Below, piece after piece: positions 7,532 through 18,050 of a stretch of 64,000 bases of DNA; the stretch's first letter is position 1; each line of letters opens with the position of its first letter. The position numbers were made by a program, and so were the translations under genes. The notes under the pieces are model-generated. The model ran no database searches and had not been told where the DNA came from. It was given only the letters and a program-made list of their open reading frames with translations. Origin of the DNA: Paracidovorax avenae (GTDB taxonomy: Bacteria > Pseudomonadota > Gammaproteobacteria > Burkholderiales > Burkholderiaceae_C); NCBI RefSeq assembly GCF_040892545.1, contig NZ_CP156079.1, positions 1,488,001 to 1,552,000 on the forward strand, read 5' to 3'.

Positions 7532-8770
7532 TCAGGCGGGGGCGCCCGTCCGGACCGGCGTGCGCGCGATGGGCGATTCGCGCACCGGCAGGTTGATGAG
7601 GCCGGCCACCAGCCCCAAGGCGATGGCGAGGTACCAGACCACGTCGTAGCTGCCCGTGCGGTCGTAGAGGTAGCCGCCCAGCCAGACGCCCAGGAAGCTG
7701 CCGATCTGGTGGCTGAAGAACACGAACCCGCCCAGCATCGAGAGGTGCTGCACACCGAAGATCTGCGCCACCGTGGCGTTGGTGGGCGGCACGGTGGACA
7801 GCCACAGGAACCCGATCACCGCGGAGAACACGTACACCGAGACGGGAGTGAGCGGCGCGAGCAGGAACACGGTGATCGCCACCGCGCGGGCGAAATAGAT
7901 GAAGGCCAGGATGTGCCGGCGCGCCATGCGCTGGCCCAGGGTGCCGGCGATGTAGGTGCCGAAGACGTTGAAGAGGCCGATCAGGGCCAGCGCGTAGCTC
8001 GCCACCTGGGGCGAGAGGCCGTGGTCCTTGAGGTAGCTGGGCATGTGCACGCCGATGAACACCACCTGGAAGCCGCACACGAAGTACCCGGCCGTGAGCA
8101 GCAGGAAGCTGGGGTAGCGCAGCGCTTCGGACAGGGCCTCGCCCACGGTCTGGCTGCGCGGCGCGGCGGGAGTGCCTGCGGCGCGGCGCCCGAAGCCCGG
8201 CTCGCGCAGGCCGAAGGCCAGCGGCACGATGAGCATCACCATGGCCGAGAGGGCGAGCAGCGATTCCTGCCAGCCCAGGCGGGCGATCAGCTGGCCCTCC
8301 ACGGGCACCATCAGGAACTGCCCGAACGAGCCGGCCGCCGCGGCCACGCCCATGGCCCAGGAGCGCTTCTCGGGCGCGATCTGGCGGCCCAGCACGCCGT
8401 AGATCACGGCGTAGGTGGTGCCCGCCTGCGCCGCGCCGATCAGCACGCCGGCCGTGAGGGCGAACAGCAGGGGCGTGGGCGACAGCGCCATGCCGGCCAG
8501 CCCGAGGGCGTAGAGCACTGCCCCCGCGATCAGCACGCGGAAGGCCCCGAAGCGGTCGGCCGCCATGCCCGCGAAGATGCCGAACAGGCCCCAGGCGAGG
8601 TTCTGCACGGCGAGCGCGAGCGCGAACGTCTGGCGGGTCCAGCCCATGTCCTGCGTGATGGGCTGCAGCCACAGGCCGAAGCCGTGGCGGATGCCCATGG
8701 AGAGCGTGACGACGGCCGCGCCGCAGGCCAGGACCTGCACCATGGAGAGCTTCGGGGTTTCGGAGGACAT
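7532..8770 (-). CDS. MFS transporter, 12 TM
   Basis: The 412-residue protein has twelve predicted membrane spans arranged as two six-helix halves, with the loop motif FGIFAGMAADRFG between helices 2 and 3 and a longer central loop around residues 195 to 215. The GIRHGFGLWLQP N-terminal helix and the overall pattern resemble the monocarboxylate/oxalate-formate antiporter branch of the major facilitator superfamily. The ATG at 8770 is chosen because helix 1 begins about 10 residues later and upstream codons translate to non-membrane sequence. It diverges from parE with 124 bases between. The substrate is unknown. Confidence 0.85.
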   Translation of the reverse strand: MSSETPKLSMVQVLACGAAVVTLSMGIRHGFGLWLQPITQDMGWTRQTFALALAVQNLAWGLFGIFAGMAADRFGAFRVLIAGAVLYALGLAGMALSPTPLLFALTAGVLIGAAQAGTTYAVIYGVLGRQIAPEKRSWAMGVAAAAGSFGQFLMVPVEGQLIARLGWQESLLALSAMVMLIVPLAFGLREPGFGRRAAGTPAAPRSQTVGEALSEALRYPSFLLLTAGYFVCGFQVVFIGVHMPSYLKDHGLSPQVASYALALIGLFNVFGTYIAGTLGQRMARRHILAFIYFARAVAITVFLLAPLTPVSVYVFSAVIGFLWLSTVPPTNATVAQIFGVQHLSMLGGFVFFSHQIGSFLGVWLGGYLYDRTGSYDVVWYLAIALGLVAGLINLPVRESPIARTPVRTGAPA

Positions 8771-8894
8771 CCATCGAATGTAGCCAAAAGCGTCCGCCGG
8801 CGCTCGCCGCGGAATGCGGGTTAACCCGTGCGGCAGGCGGGTGGCTGTCTTTCCATCCAGTGCCGCCGGGCACGCCGCACTACAATCCGCGCCC

Positions 8895-10877
8895 ATGGCA
8901 GCCAAACCCTCTTCCGTTTCGCCCAGCGACTATTCCGAAGGTTCGATCCGCGTGCTCAAGGGCCTGGAGCCCGTGAAGCAGCGGCCGGGCATGTACACGC
9001 GCACGGACAACCCGCTGCACATCATCCAGGAAGTGCTCGACAACGCGGCCGACGAGGCCCTGGCCGGGCACGGCAAGCGCATCAAGGTCACGCTGTTCGC
9101 CGACGGCTCCGTCGGCATCGAGGACGACGGGCGCGGCATTCCGTTCGGCCTGCACCCCGAGGAGAAGGCGCCGGTGATCGAGCTGGTCTTCACGCGCCTG
9201 CATGCCGGCGGCAAGTTCGACAAGGGCAAGGGCGGTGCCTACAGCTTCTCGGGCGGCCTGCACGGCGTGGGCGTCTCGGTCACCAACGCCCTGGCGCTGC
9301 GGCTGGAGGCCACCACGCACCGCGACGGGCAGATCGCACGCCTCGTGTTCGAGGGCGGCGACGTCACCGAGCCGCTCACGGCACGGCCCCTGGCCGCGGG
9401 CGAACGCCGCCAGGGCACCACGGTGCGCGTGTGGCCGGACGGCAAGTATTTCGAGTCGACCGCGCTGCCGATGGGCGAACTGGTCCACCTGCTGCGCAGC
9501 AAGGCCGTGCTGATGCCGGGCGTGACCGTGTCGCTGGTCAACGAAAAGACCAAGGAGACGCAGACCTGGCAATACAAGGGCGGCCTGCGCGACTACCTGG
9601 GCCAGAGCCTGTCGGCCGACCCGGTGATACCGCTCTTCGAGGGCGAGGGCTATGCCGACCGGCACAACGAGAGCTTCGCCGAAGGCGAGGGCGCCGCCTG
9701 GTGCGTGGGCTTCACCGACGAGGGCGCGCCCGTGCGCGAGAGCTACGTCAACCTGATTCCCACCAGCGCAGGCGGCACGCACGACGCGGGCCTGCGCGAC
9801 GGCCTGTTCCAGGCGGTCAAGAGCTTCATCGAGCTGCACTCGCTGCTGCCCAAGGGCGTGAAGCTGCTGCCCGAGGACGTGTTCGCGCGCGCCTCGTACG
9901 TGCTCTCGGCCAAGGTGCTGGATCCGCAGTTCCAGGGCCAGGTGAAGGAAAAACTCAATTCGCGCGATGCCGTCCGGCTGGTCTCGAGCTACGTGCGGCC
10001 CGCGCTCGAGCTGTGGCTGCACCAGCACGTGGACTACGGCAAGAAGCTCGCCGAGCTCGCCATCAAGGCCGCGCAGACGCGCCAGAAGGCCGGGCAGAAG
10101 GTCGAGAAGAAGAAGGGCTCCGGCGTGGCCGTGCTGCCCGGCAAGCTCACCGACTGCGAGAGCCGCGACCTGTCGCACAACGAGGTGTTCCTGGTGGAGG
10201 GCGACTCCGCCGGGGGCAGCGCCAAGATGGGCCGGGACAAGGAATGCCAGGCCGTGCTGCCGCTGCGCGGCAAGGTGCTCAATACCTGGGAGGTGGACCG
10301 CGACCGGCTGTTCGCCAACACCGAGATCCACGATATCTCCGTGGCGCTGGGCGTGGACCCGCACGGCCCCGACGACACGCCGGACCTCTCCGGCCTGCGC
10401 TACGGCAAGGTCTGCATCCTGTCGGATGCCGACGTCGATGGATCCCACATCCAGGTGCTGCTGCTCACGCTGTTCTTCCGCCACTTCCCCAAGCTGATCG
10501 AGACCGGCCACATCTACGTGGCGCGTCCGCCGCTCTACCGCGTGGACGTGCCGGCGCGCGGCAAGAAGCCGGCCTCGAAGGTCTATGCACTGGACGACGG
10601 CGAGCTGGAGGCGATCCTCGACAAGTGCGCCAAGGACGGCGTGGCGCGCGAGAAGTGCCAGATCAGCCGCTTCAAGGGGCTGGGCGAGATGAATGCCGAG
10701 CAGCTCTGGGAGACCACGCTCAACCCCGACACCCGCCGCCTGCTGCCCGTGCAGCTGGGCGACCTGGGCTTCGCCGAAACCGAGGGCCTCATCACCAAGC
10801 TCATGGGCAAGGGCGAGGCAGCCGCGCGGCGCGAGCTGATGGAACTGCACGGCGACGCCGTGGAAGTGGATATCTGA
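8895..10877 (+). CDS. parE: DNA topoisomerase IV subunit B
   Basis: The 660-residue ATPase subunit of topoisomerase IV works with ParC to decatenate daughter chromosomes. It has the GHKL ATP site (EVLDNAADEAL near residue 47, then IEDDGRGIP and GLHGVGVSVTNAL), the transducer domain, and the TOPRIM domain with EGDSAGGSAKMGRD and the metal motif SDADVDGSHI. The PLRGKVLNTWE segment separates it from the GyrB-type PLKGKILNVE. ParE rather than GyrB is also supported by its length (under 700) and by the nearby parC gene. The start is the ATG at 8895. Confidence 0.96.
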   Translation: MAAKPSSVSPSDYSEGSIRVLKGLEPVKQRPGMYTRTDNPLHIIQEVLDNAADEALAGHGKRIKVTLFADGSVGIEDDGRGIPFGLHPEEKAPVIELVFTRLHAGGKFDKGKGGAYSFSGGLHGVGVSVTNALALRLEATTHRDGQIARLVFEGGDVTEPLTARPLAAGERRQGTTVRVWPDGKYFESTALPMGELVHLLRSKAVLMPGVTVSLVNEKTKETQTWQYKGGLRDYLGQSLSADPVIPLFEGEGYADRHNESFAEGEGAAWCVGFTDEGAPVRESYVNLIPTSAGGTHDAGLRDGLFQAVKSFIELHSLLPKGVKLLPEDVFARASYVLSAKVLDPQFQGQVKEKLNSRDAVRLVSSYVRPALELWLHQHVDYGKKLAELAIKAAQTRQKAGQKVEKKKGSGVAVLPGKLTDCESRDLSHNEVFLVEGDSAGGSAKMGRDKECQAVLPLRGKVLNTWEVDRDRLFANTEIHDISVALGVDPHGPDDTPDLSGLRYGKVCILSDADVDGSHIQVLLLTLFFRHFPKLIETGHIYVARPPLYRVDVPARGKKPASKVYALDDGELEAILDKCAKDGVAREKCQISRFKGLGEMNAEQLWETTLNPDTRRLLPVQLGDLGFAETEGLITKLMGKGEAAARRELMELHGDAVEVDI

Positions 10878-10880
10878 GCC

Positions 10881-11726
10881 ATGGCGGCGCAGCGCGTGGC
10901 GGATGGCACGGCGGGGGCCCGGCTGCGGCGGCAACTGGCGGCGGGCGCGCGGATGGCCGCGCTGGGGCTCGCGCTGTGGCTGCCGCTGCAATCCGCCCAT
11001 GCGGACCTCTGGGCCTACGTGGACGAGCGCGGCGTGACGCATTTCGCGGCCGAGCGCATCGACGAGCGCTACAGCCTGTTCTTCCGCGGCGACGTGTTCG
11101 ACTCGACCAGGGACGGGCGCTCCACGGGCACGGGCCTGGTGCCGCCCGGTGTGGCGCCGGCAGCCACGCCGGAGGGCGCGCGGCGCCTGGCCTATTTCGA
11201 CATCGCCCCCGAGGTCAAGCGCGTGAAGCATTTCCTGCGCGCCTCGGCGAACCAGCACGGGCTCGACTACGAACTGCTGCAGGCCGTGATCGCGACCGAA
11301 TCGGGGTTCGATCCGCAGGCAGTGTCGCCGCGCGGCGCCGTGGGGCTCATGCAGGTGATGCCGGCCACGGCCGAACGCTTCGGCGTGGCGCGCGAGGCCA
11401 GGCGTTCGGTGGAGCAGAAGCTCACCGACCCGGGCACGAACATCGCGGCCGGCGCGCGCTACCTGCGCCACCTGATCGATCTCTTCGAGGGCCGGCTGGA
11501 CCTGGCGCTGGCCGCCTACAACGCGGGCGAGGGCGCCGTGCAGCGCGCCGGCCGCCGCATTCCCGCCTACCGCGAGACGCAGAATTACGTGAAGAGCGTG
11601 CTGGGGCTCTATGCCCTGCTCAAGCCCGCGGCGGCCGCTCCGGCGCCGGTGGCAGCGGGGCGCGGCGCCGCGGCCGGCCGGGTGCGCATGGAGCTGGCGG
11701 CACCCGTGGTCCAGGGCGCGCCCTGA
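10881..11726 (+). CDS. Lytic transglycosylase with N-terminal DUF4124-like region
   Basis: The 281-residue protein starts 3 bases after parE. It has a signal sequence (about residues 22 to 41, ending LQSAHA), a DUF4124-like strand pair ([14 protein letters not shown]), and a C-terminal SLT domain of the Slt/MltC type. The catalytic glutamate is Glu140 in [10 protein letters not shown], followed by [17 protein letters not shown] and [10 protein letters not shown]. Such enzymes cleave the MurNAc-GlcNAc bond of peptidoglycan in the periplasm and leave a 1,6-anhydro end. It is sandwiched between parE and parC in one transcription unit. Confidence 0.9.
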   Translation: MAAQRVADGTAGARLRRQLAAGARMAALGLALWLPLQSAHADLWAYVDERGVTHFAAERIDERYSLFFRGDVFDSTRDGRSTGTGLVPPGVAPAATPEGARRLAYFDIAPEVKRVKHFLRASANQHGLDYELLQAVIATESGFDPQAVSPRGAVGLMQVMPATAERFGVAREARRSVEQKLTDPGTNIAAGARYLRHLIDLFEGRLDLALAAYNAGEGAVQRAGRRIPAYRETQNYVKSVLGLYALLKPAAAAPAPVAAGRGAAAGRVRMELAAPVVQGAP

Positions 11727-11787
11727 TCTTTCGAACGACACCGCGGCGCACCGTCCGCCGCGTTCCTCTTTCCATCCTTCCCGACGC

Positions 11788-14145
11788 ATGAGCGACAACG
11801 ACCAACCCACCCTCGACTTCTCCCAGCCCGCGTCCGGCGACCACCTGGGCCTGGCCGGCTATGCGCAGCGCGCCTACCTGGAGTACGCGCTCTCCGTGGT
11901 GAAGGGCCGCGCGCTGCCGGACGTGTGCGACGGCATGAAGCCGGTGCAGCGCCGCATCCTCTTCGCGATGGAGCGCATGGGCCTGGCCTACGGCGGGCCG
12001 ACCCGCAACGTGCCGGCCAAGCCCGTGAAGAGCGCCCGCGTGGTCGGCGACGTGCTGGGCCGCTTCCATCCGCACGGCGACCAGTCGGCCTACGATGCGC
12101 TGGTACGGCTCGCGCAGGATTTCAGCCAGCGCTACCCGCTCATCGACGGCCAGGGCAACTTCGGCAGCCGTGACGGCGACGGTGCCGCGGCCATGCGCTA
12201 CACCGAGGCGCGGCTCACGCGCATCGCCAGCCTGCTGCTCGATGAGATCGACCAGGGCACGGTCGATTTCGTGCCCAACTACGACGGCTCGACGGAGGAG
12301 CCGCGGCAACTGCCCGCGCGCCTGCCGTTCGCGCTGCTCAACGGCGCGAGCGGCATCGCCGTGGGCCTGGCCACCGAGATCCCGAGCCACAACCTGCGCG
12401 AGATCGCCGACGCCTGCGTGGCGCTGGTGAAGAACCCGAAGCTCGCCGACGAGGAACTCGCCGCGATGGTGCCGGGCCCGGACTATCCGGGGGGCGGGCA
12501 GATCATCAGCACCCCCGGCGACATCCAGGACGCCTACCGCACGGGCCGCGGCAGCCTGAAGGTGCGCGCGCGCTGGAAGATCGAGGACCTCGCGCGCGGC
12601 CAGTGGCAGATGGTGGTCACCGAGCTGCCGCCCGGCGTGTCCGCCCAGAAGGTGCTCGAAGAGATCGAGGAACTCACCAATCCCAAGGTGAAAGCCGGCA
12701 AGAAGGCGCTGTCGCAGGAGCAGACGCAGCTCAAGGCCACGGTGCTGGGCGTGCTGGACGTGGTGCGCGACGAGTCGAGCAAGGATGCGCCCGTGCGCAT
12801 CGTGTTCGAGCCCAAGACCGGCAAGGTGCCGCAGCAGGAACTGATCACCACGCTGCTGGCGCACACCAGCCTGGAAACCTCCGCGCCCATCAACCTGACC
12901 ATGGTGGGCCTGGACGGCAAGCCCGTGCAGAAGTCGTTGCGGCGCATGCTGGAGGAATGGATCGCCTTCCGCCAGCAGACCATCACGCGGCGCAGCCAGC
13001 ACCGCCTGGCCAAGGTGCTGGACCGCATCCACATCCTCGAGGGGCGGCAGACCGTGCTGCTCAACATCGACGAGGTGATCGCCATCATCCGTGCGAGCGA
13101 CGAGCCCAAGGCCGCGCTGATGGAGCGCTTCAACCTGTCGGACCGGCAGGCCGAGGACATCCTCGAAATCCGCCTGCGCCAGCTCGCGCGGCTCGAAGCC
13201 ATCAAGATCGAGCAGGAACTCAAGGAACTGCGCGAGGAGCAGGGCAAGCTCGAGGACATCCTCGCGAACCCGGCATCGCTGCGCCGCCTCATGGTCAAGG
13301 AGATCGAGGCGGACGCGAAGCAGTTCGCCGACGCGCGCCGCACCCTCATCCAGGCCGAAAAGCGCGCCACGGCCGAGGTGAAGGTGGTCGATGAGCCCGT
13401 GACGGTGGTCGTTTCGCAGAAGGGCTGGGTGCGCGCGCGCCAGGGCCACGGGCACGATGCCGGCACCTTCGCCTTCAAGGCGGGTGACGCGCTCTACGGC
13501 ACCTTCGAGTGCCGCACCGTCGATACGCTCATCGCCTTGGGCAGCAACGGTCGCGTGTACTCCGTGGCCGTCTCGCAATTGCCCGGCGCGCGCGGCGACG
13601 GACAGCCCATCACCACGCTGATCGACCTGGAGGCCGGCACGCAGCCGGTGCACTATTTCGCGGGCCCGGCGAACGCGGCGCTGCTGCTCGCGGGCACGGG
13701 CGGCTACGGTTTCATCGCGGCCGTGGAGCACATGACGGCGCGCAACCGCGGCGGCAAGGCCTTCGTCTCGCTGGGCGAAGGCGAACAGCTGTGCCGGCCG
13801 TCGCACGCGGCATTCACCAGCGGCAGCCAGGCGCTCGCCCCCGCGACCCATGTGTGCTGCGCCTCGGCGGGCGGGCGCATCCTGACTTTCGAGATCACCG
13901 AGCTCAAGCAGATGGCCAATGGCGGGCGCGGCCTGATGCTCATCGACCTCGAACCCAAGGACACGCTGGCGGGCGCCGCGGCGTACACGCGCAGCGTGCG
14001 CATCGCGGGCGTGGGCCGGGGCGGCAAGGAGCGCGACGAGACGCTGGAGATCCGCAGCCTCAACAATGCGCGCTTCCCGCGCGGGCGCAAGGGCAAGGCG
14101 GCGGACCTGGGCTTCAAGCCCAACGCCGTGCAGCGCGTCGAGTAA
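11788..14145 (+). CDS. parC: DNA topoisomerase IV subunit A
   Basis: The 785-residue DNA-cleaving subunit of topoisomerase IV carries the winged-helix domain with active-site Tyr138 in [11 protein letters not shown], a tower and coiled-coil gate to about residue 500, and a C-terminal beta-propeller DNA-wrapping domain. The quinolone-resistance region reads [14 protein letters not shown], so Gln99 stands where E. coli ParC has Ser80 and Asp103 where it has Glu84. The start at 11788 gives the normal N terminus before [17 protein letters not shown]. It is closed by a clear terminator. Confidence 0.95.
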   Translation: MSDNDQPTLDFSQPASGDHLGLAGYAQRAYLEYALSVVKGRALPDVCDGMKPVQRRILFAMERMGLAYGGPTRNVPAKPVKSARVVGDVLGRFHPHGDQSAYDALVRLAQDFSQRYPLIDGQGNFGSRDGDGAAAMRYTEARLTRIASLLLDEIDQGTVDFVPNYDGSTEEPRQLPARLPFALLNGASGIAVGLATEIPSHNLREIADACVALVKNPKLADEELAAMVPGPDYPGGGQIISTPGDIQDAYRTGRGSLKVRARWKIEDLARGQWQMVVTELPPGVSAQKVLEEIEELTNPKVKAGKKALSQEQTQLKATVLGVLDVVRDESSKDAPVRIVFEPKTGKVPQQELITTLLAHTSLETSAPINLTMVGLDGKPVQKSLRRMLEEWIAFRQQTITRRSQHRLAKVLDRIHILEGRQTVLLNIDEVIAIIRASDEPKAALMERFNLSDRQAEDILEIRLRQLARLEAIKIEQELKELREEQGKLEDILANPASLRRLMVKEIEADAKQFADARRTLIQAEKRATAEVKVVDEPVTVVVSQKGWVRARQGHGHDAGTFAFKAGDALYGTFECRTVDTLIALGSNGRVYSVAVSQLPGARGDGQPITTLIDLEAGTQPVHYFAGPANAALLLAGTGGYGFIAAVEHMTARNRGGKAFVSLGEGEQLCRPSHAAFTSGSQALAPATHVCCASAGGRILTFEITELKQMANGGRGLMLIDLEPKDTLAGAAAYTRSVRIAGVGRGGKERDETLEIRSLNNARFPRGRKGKAADLGFKPNAVQRVE

Positions 14146-14170
14146 AGCCGCGCGAACACCGCTTGCCGGA

Positions 14171-14199
14171 GGGCCGCCAGGGCATGGCGGCCCTTTTTT
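14171..14199 (+). terminator. Intrinsic terminator of the parE-parC unit
   Basis: Arms GGGCCGCC (14171-14178) and GGCGGCCC (14186-14193) form an 8-bp stem with a 7-base loop, followed by six T. Confidence 0.88.
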
Positions 14200-14345
14200 G
14201 TTGCGCCGCCGCATCGCGACGGGGACATGGTGTTAATGCGGAGTGGTGTTTCGGCTTGTATCAATGCACTATCTGCCCGCACGGCCACCGGAGGCGGAGG
14301 CTGCCGGGCCGTGCATTGCCTTGATGCGCGCCAGGAGCACCTACC

Positions 14346-16160
14346 GTGAAAGATCTGAAAATCGCCACCCGCCTCGCGCTGGGATTCGCGCTCATCCTGC
14401 TTGTCATGTTCGTCATGAACATGCTGGGCCTGACCAACATGGGGGAGATGGTCCGTTCCGTGAAGGGCGTCGGATCGGAAGCCCTCTTCAAGGAGCGCCT
14501 GATCAGCGACTGGGCGCGCAACATCCATACGAGCGTGCAACGCACCAAGGCCGTGGCGCTGAGCGCCGATGCGGCACTCAGCGACAGGTTCGCTGAAGAG
14601 GCGGCGGCCTCGTCGCGCCAGTCGGGGGACATGCTCAAGCGCATCGATGAGCTGGCGCAGACCGACCAGGAAAAGGCGCTGATGGCCGACATCCAGAAAA
14701 CCCGCGTGGCCTATCTCGCGTCGCGCGATGCCCTCTACAAGGCCAAGCGCGAGGGCCGGCTGGACGAGGCGCAGCGCCTGTTCACGCAGGAGTTCCAGCC
14801 CCTGACCGTGCAGTACCTCAAGAGCGTCCAGCAACTCCTGGACCTGCAGCGCGCGGACATCGACGCGGCCCTCGGGAAGGTGGAGTCCGGCTATGCGCAG
14901 ACCCGCATCGCCGTGGCGATCGCGAGCGTGCTGGCCCTGGTCCTGGGCGCGGGCCTGGGCTGGTGGATCACGCGTGGCATCACGCGACCGCTCGGCGAGG
15001 CGGTGCGTGTCGCGCGTGCCGTGGCGGACAACGATCTCACGAGCCATATCACCACGGGCGGGCGCGATGAGACCGGACAGATGCTGGATGCCCTGCGCCA
15101 GATGAACGACAACCTCGCCCAGGTCACGGGCCGCGTGCGCCAGGGTGCCGACAGCATCGCCGTCGCCGCGCGCGAAATCGACGCGGGCAACCAGGACCTG
15201 TCCGCGCGCACCGAGCGGCAGGCGAGCGCCCTGCAGCAGACGGCTGCCTCCATCGAACAACTCACCAGCGCCGTGCGGCAGAACGCCGACAGCGCCCGGC
15301 AGGCCAACCAGCTCGCGGCCCATGCCTCGCAGGTGGCGGGCGAGGGCGGGCAGGTGGTGGCCGGCGTGGTGCAGACCATGGGCGCCATCGATGCTTCCTC
15401 GCGCCGCATCGCGGACATCATCGGCGTGATCGACGGCATCGCTTTCCAGACCAACATCCTGGCGCTGAACGCTGCCGTGGAGGCGGCCCGGGCCGGCGAG
15501 CAGGGCCGCGGCTTCGCGGTAGTGGCCGGCGAAGTGCGCGCGCTCGCAGGGCGCAGCGCCGAAGCCGCCAAGGACATCAAGACGCTGATCGGCGACTCGG
15601 TGGCCAAGGTGGACGAAGGCTCCCAGCAGGTCGCACAGGCCGGACGCACCATGGAAACCGTGGTGGACAGCATCCGGCGCGTGGCCGACATCATGGGCGA
15701 GATCAGCGCCGCGAGCGCGGAGCAGAGTTCGGGCATCGAGCAGGTGAGCCAGGCCATCGGGCAGATGGACCAGGTGACGCAGCAGAACGCGGCCCTGGTC
15801 GAGGAGGCCGCGGCCGCGGCCGGCTCGCTCAAGACGCAGGCGGCCATGCTGGCCGAAGTGGTGGCGGCATTCCGCCTGCGGGACGGCCGCGGGGCGGGCG
15901 CTCCCGCCGCATCCGTGCCCGTTCCGCCGCCCGCTGCCAAGGCGGTGTCGGCGCCCGCGTTCCCTCCGACGGCAGCGCCTGCGGCACCGCGCCCTGCCGT
16001 CGCGGCACCCGCCCGGCCGCGCACGCCGGCCGTCGCCAGGCCGGCCGCCGGCAAGGCGCCTGCACTGACCGGCCGCCCGGCACCGGCGGCATCCGCGCCG
16101 CAGCCCCCTGCGCCGCCGCGCAAGGCCAGCCAGAGCGACGACGACTGGGAAACCTTCTAA
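14346..16160 (+). CDS. Methyl-accepting chemotaxis protein with C-terminal CheR-tether motif
   Basis: The 604-residue chemoreceptor starts with GTG. Helix TM1 spans about residues 9 to 28, a four-helix periplasmic ligand domain follows (about 30 to 185), then TM2 (about 188 to 208), a HAMP domain, and a long cytoplasmic signalling hairpin whose tip is [20 protein letters not shown]. After the hairpin comes a linker of about 95 residues rich in Ala and Pro, ending in DDDWETF. DWETF matches the NWETF-type pentapeptide that docks CheR and CheB in enteric receptors. It senses a ligand I cannot identify. The palindrome at 16160 begins on its stop codon. Confidence 0.93.
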   Translation: MKDLKIATRLALGFALILLVMFVMNMLGLTNMGEMVRSVKGVGSEALFKERLISDWARNIHTSVQRTKAVALSADAALSDRFAEEAAASSRQSGDMLKRIDELAQTDQEKALMADIQKTRVAYLASRDALYKAKREGRLDEAQRLFTQEFQPLTVQYLKSVQQLLDLQRADIDAALGKVESGYAQTRIAVAIASVLALVLGAGLGWWITRGITRPLGEAVRVARAVADNDLTSHITTGGRDETGQMLDALRQMNDNLAQVTGRVRQGADSIAVAAREIDAGNQDLSARTERQASALQQTAASIEQLTSAVRQNADSARQANQLAAHASQVAGEGGQVVAGVVQTMGAIDASSRRIADIIGVIDGIAFQTNILALNAAVEAARAGEQGRGFAVVAGEVRALAGRSAEAAKDIKTLIGDSVAKVDEGSQQVAQAGRTMETVVDSIRRVADIMGEISAASAEQSSGIEQVSQAIGQMDQVTQQNAALVEEAAAAAGSLKTQAAMLAEVVAAFRLRDGRGAGAPAASVPVPPPAAKAVSAPAFPPTAAPAAPRPAVAAPARPRTPAVARPAAGKAPALTGRPAPAASAPQPPAPPRKASQSDDDWETF

Positions 16161-16273
16161 GAGCGGCTAACACGACCCTTCTGGCGTCGTTGCCGCATCT
16201 TGTCGTACTACCCGTACTGCCTGCGATACGGCGCCTGGCCAGAACCGCTTCGCTGGGTCGTGTCAGCCGCTCT
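16160..16273. repeat. 114-bp imperfect palindrome between the two MCP genes
   Basis: The outer arms AGAGCGGCTAACACGACCC (16160-16178) and GGGTCGTGTCAGCCGCTCT (16255-16273) are complementary at 18 of 19 positions. Inside them TTCTGGC pairs with GCCAGAA and GCCGCATC pairs with GATACGGC (one mismatch), leaving a loop that holds two GTAC words. The first base is the last base of the upstream stop codon. It has no open frame of note and lacks a T-run on either strand. It could be a dispersed palindromic element or a structured transcript end. Confidence 0.7.
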
Positions 16274-16399
16274 GAGCCTGGCGGGTGGTTCCACCCGGCG
16301 CTGGTGTAAACACCGAGCGCCCCGGACGCCGCTTCATGCACGATGGCTTCAGCCGACGAGGGTGGGCGCGGCCCGCCCGGCATGACAAAGGAGTCCGCC

Positions 16400-18010
16400 A
16401 TGCAACGATCACTGCTGGTCGTCCACAAGCTCTGGATCGCCGTCGCCCTGCTGGTGGCCATGCTGTCCGCGATACTCGGCGTTGCCGCCGTGCGCTACCA
16501 GCGCGAGCAGGCCCTGGCCGAGGCCGCGCGCGACGAGATGGAAAAGCGCTCCCAGGCGGCCCTGCGCTGGGCCGGTCTCACGGAGACCAACGCGGCCCGC
16601 ACCCTGGCCGTCGCGCTCACCGCCGACCCCCTGCTGGAGGCGCAGTTCAAGGAAACGGTCGCCGCTACGTCCGCGCGCATTTCCGAAACCCAGAAGATGC
16701 TGTCCGGCATGGATCTCTCCGCGCAGGACAGGGCCCAGATGGCGAGGATCGCGGCGGCGCGCCAGGCCACGCTGGACCTGCGCGGTGAGGCCGGCAGGCT
16801 GGCTGCCGCCGGGCAGCGGGACGAAGCCCGTGCCCTGGTGCTGCAGCGCTACCAGCCCACCGTGGCCACCTACCTGCAACTCCTGCGGGATTTTGCGCAG
16901 TCGCAGGCCGACGCCGCCGATGCGGTGCGTGACCGGACGATCGCATCGCTGCAGCGCATCCTGCTGGGCGCGGTCGCGGGGCTGGTGCTCCTGCTGGCGG
17001 GCATCGTCGCGGGCAGCGTGGTGCTGATCCGCAGCATCCAGAGGCCGCTGGCGGAGGCCAATGCAGTGGCGGCGCGCATTGCCAGCGGCGACCTGGCCTC
17101 GCCCGTGCCGCAGGGCGGCGGCGACGAGTTCGGCGAACTGCTGCAATCGCTCGGTGCGATGGGCGAAGCGCTTTCTGGCGTGGTGCGGCAGGTGCGCCAG
17201 AGCACCGACAGCATCGCCATCGCCAGTGCCGAGATCGCCACCGGCAACCATGACCTGTCCGTGCGCACCGAGCAGGCCTCCAGCAGCCTGCAGGAGACGG
17301 CCGCGGCCATGGAACAGCTCACCAGCACCCTGCAGCAGAGCGCGGGCAGCGCGCAGCAGGCCAGCGGGCTCGCGGCCAGTGCCCGCAGCGTGGCGCAGCG
17401 CGGCGGCGACGTGGTCACGCAGGTGGTCTCCACCATGGAGGACATCCACCAGAGCAGCCGCCGGATCGCCGACATCATCGGCGTGATCGACGGCATCGCC
17501 TTCCAGACCAACATCCTGGCCCTGAACGCCGCCGTGGAGGCGGCGCGCGCGGGCGAGCAGGGCCGAGGCTTCGCCGTGGTGGCGGCCGAGGTGCGCGCCC
17601 TGGCGCAGCGCAGCGCCACCGCCGCACGGGAGATCAAGCAACTGATCGGGACTTCGGTGGAGCGGGTGGAGGCCGGCAGCCGGCTGGTGCAGGATGCCGG
17701 CGCCACCATGCAGGACGTCGTGCGCTCGGTGCAGCACGTCAACGACATGATCGGCGAGATCACCGCCGCGGCGACCGAGCAGAGCGCCGGCATCGGGCAG
17801 GTGAACGAATCCGTGGGACGGCTGGACCAGACGACGCAGCAGAACGCCGCGCTGGTGGAAGAAAGCGCCGCCGCGGCCCAGAGCCTGCGCGAGCAGGCCG
17901 AGCAGCTGGCGCGCACGGTGTCGGTATTCAAGCTGCGCGCCCTGCCGGGCGCTGCCGGCACGGCGCTGCCGCAGCCCGTGCGGGGCACGCCCCGCACACT
18001 GGCGGCCTGA
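16400..18010 (+). CDS. Methyl-accepting chemotaxis protein (no tether motif)
   Basis: The 536-residue chemoreceptor begins at 16400, where AAAGGAG sits 6 bases upstream; an in-frame ATG at 16343 would add a non-hydrophobic leader. TM1 is at about residues 9 to 30, a helical periplasmic domain follows, and TM2 is about 190 to 213 ([20 protein letters not shown]). A HAMP domain and signalling hairpin with the same [20 protein letters not shown] tip follow. The hairpin is very similar to the preceding receptor while the periplasmic part differs, so the pair looks like an old duplication with ligand-domain divergence. It ends PRTLAA and lacks the WETF tail. Confidence 0.92.
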   Translation: MQRSLLVVHKLWIAVALLVAMLSAILGVAAVRYQREQALAEAARDEMEKRSQAALRWAGLTETNAARTLAVALTADPLLEAQFKETVAATSARISETQKMLSGMDLSAQDRAQMARIAAARQATLDLRGEAGRLAAAGQRDEARALVLQRYQPTVATYLQLLRDFAQSQADAADAVRDRTIASLQRILLGAVAGLVLLLAGIVAGSVVLIRSIQRPLAEANAVAARIASGDLASPVPQGGGDEFGELLQSLGAMGEALSGVVRQVRQSTDSIAIASAEIATGNHDLSVRTEQASSSLQETAAAMEQLTSTLQQSAGSAQQASGLAASARSVAQRGGDVVTQVVSTMEDIHQSSRRIADIIGVIDGIAFQTNILALNAAVEAARAGEQGRGFAVVAAEVRALAQRSATAAREIKQLIGTSVERVEAGSRLVQDAGATMQDVVRSVQHVNDMIGEITAAATEQSAGIGQVNESVGRLDQTTQQNAALVEESAAAAQSLREQAEQLARTVSVFKLRALPGAAGTALPQPVRGTPRTLAA

Positions 18011-18011
18011 T

Positions 18012-18050
18012 CCGGCGCGGGGCCGGGGCCTCGCCTCAGGACCGCGCCGG
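18012..18050. terminator. Possible bidirectional hairpin terminator at convergent gene ends
   Basis: Perfect 9-base arms CCGGCGCGG (18012-18020) and CCGCGCCGG (18042-18050) flank the stop region of the second MCP and overlap the last codons of pdxY. There is no T-run, so it is at best a Rho-independent-like or processing hairpin. Confidence 0.3.
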
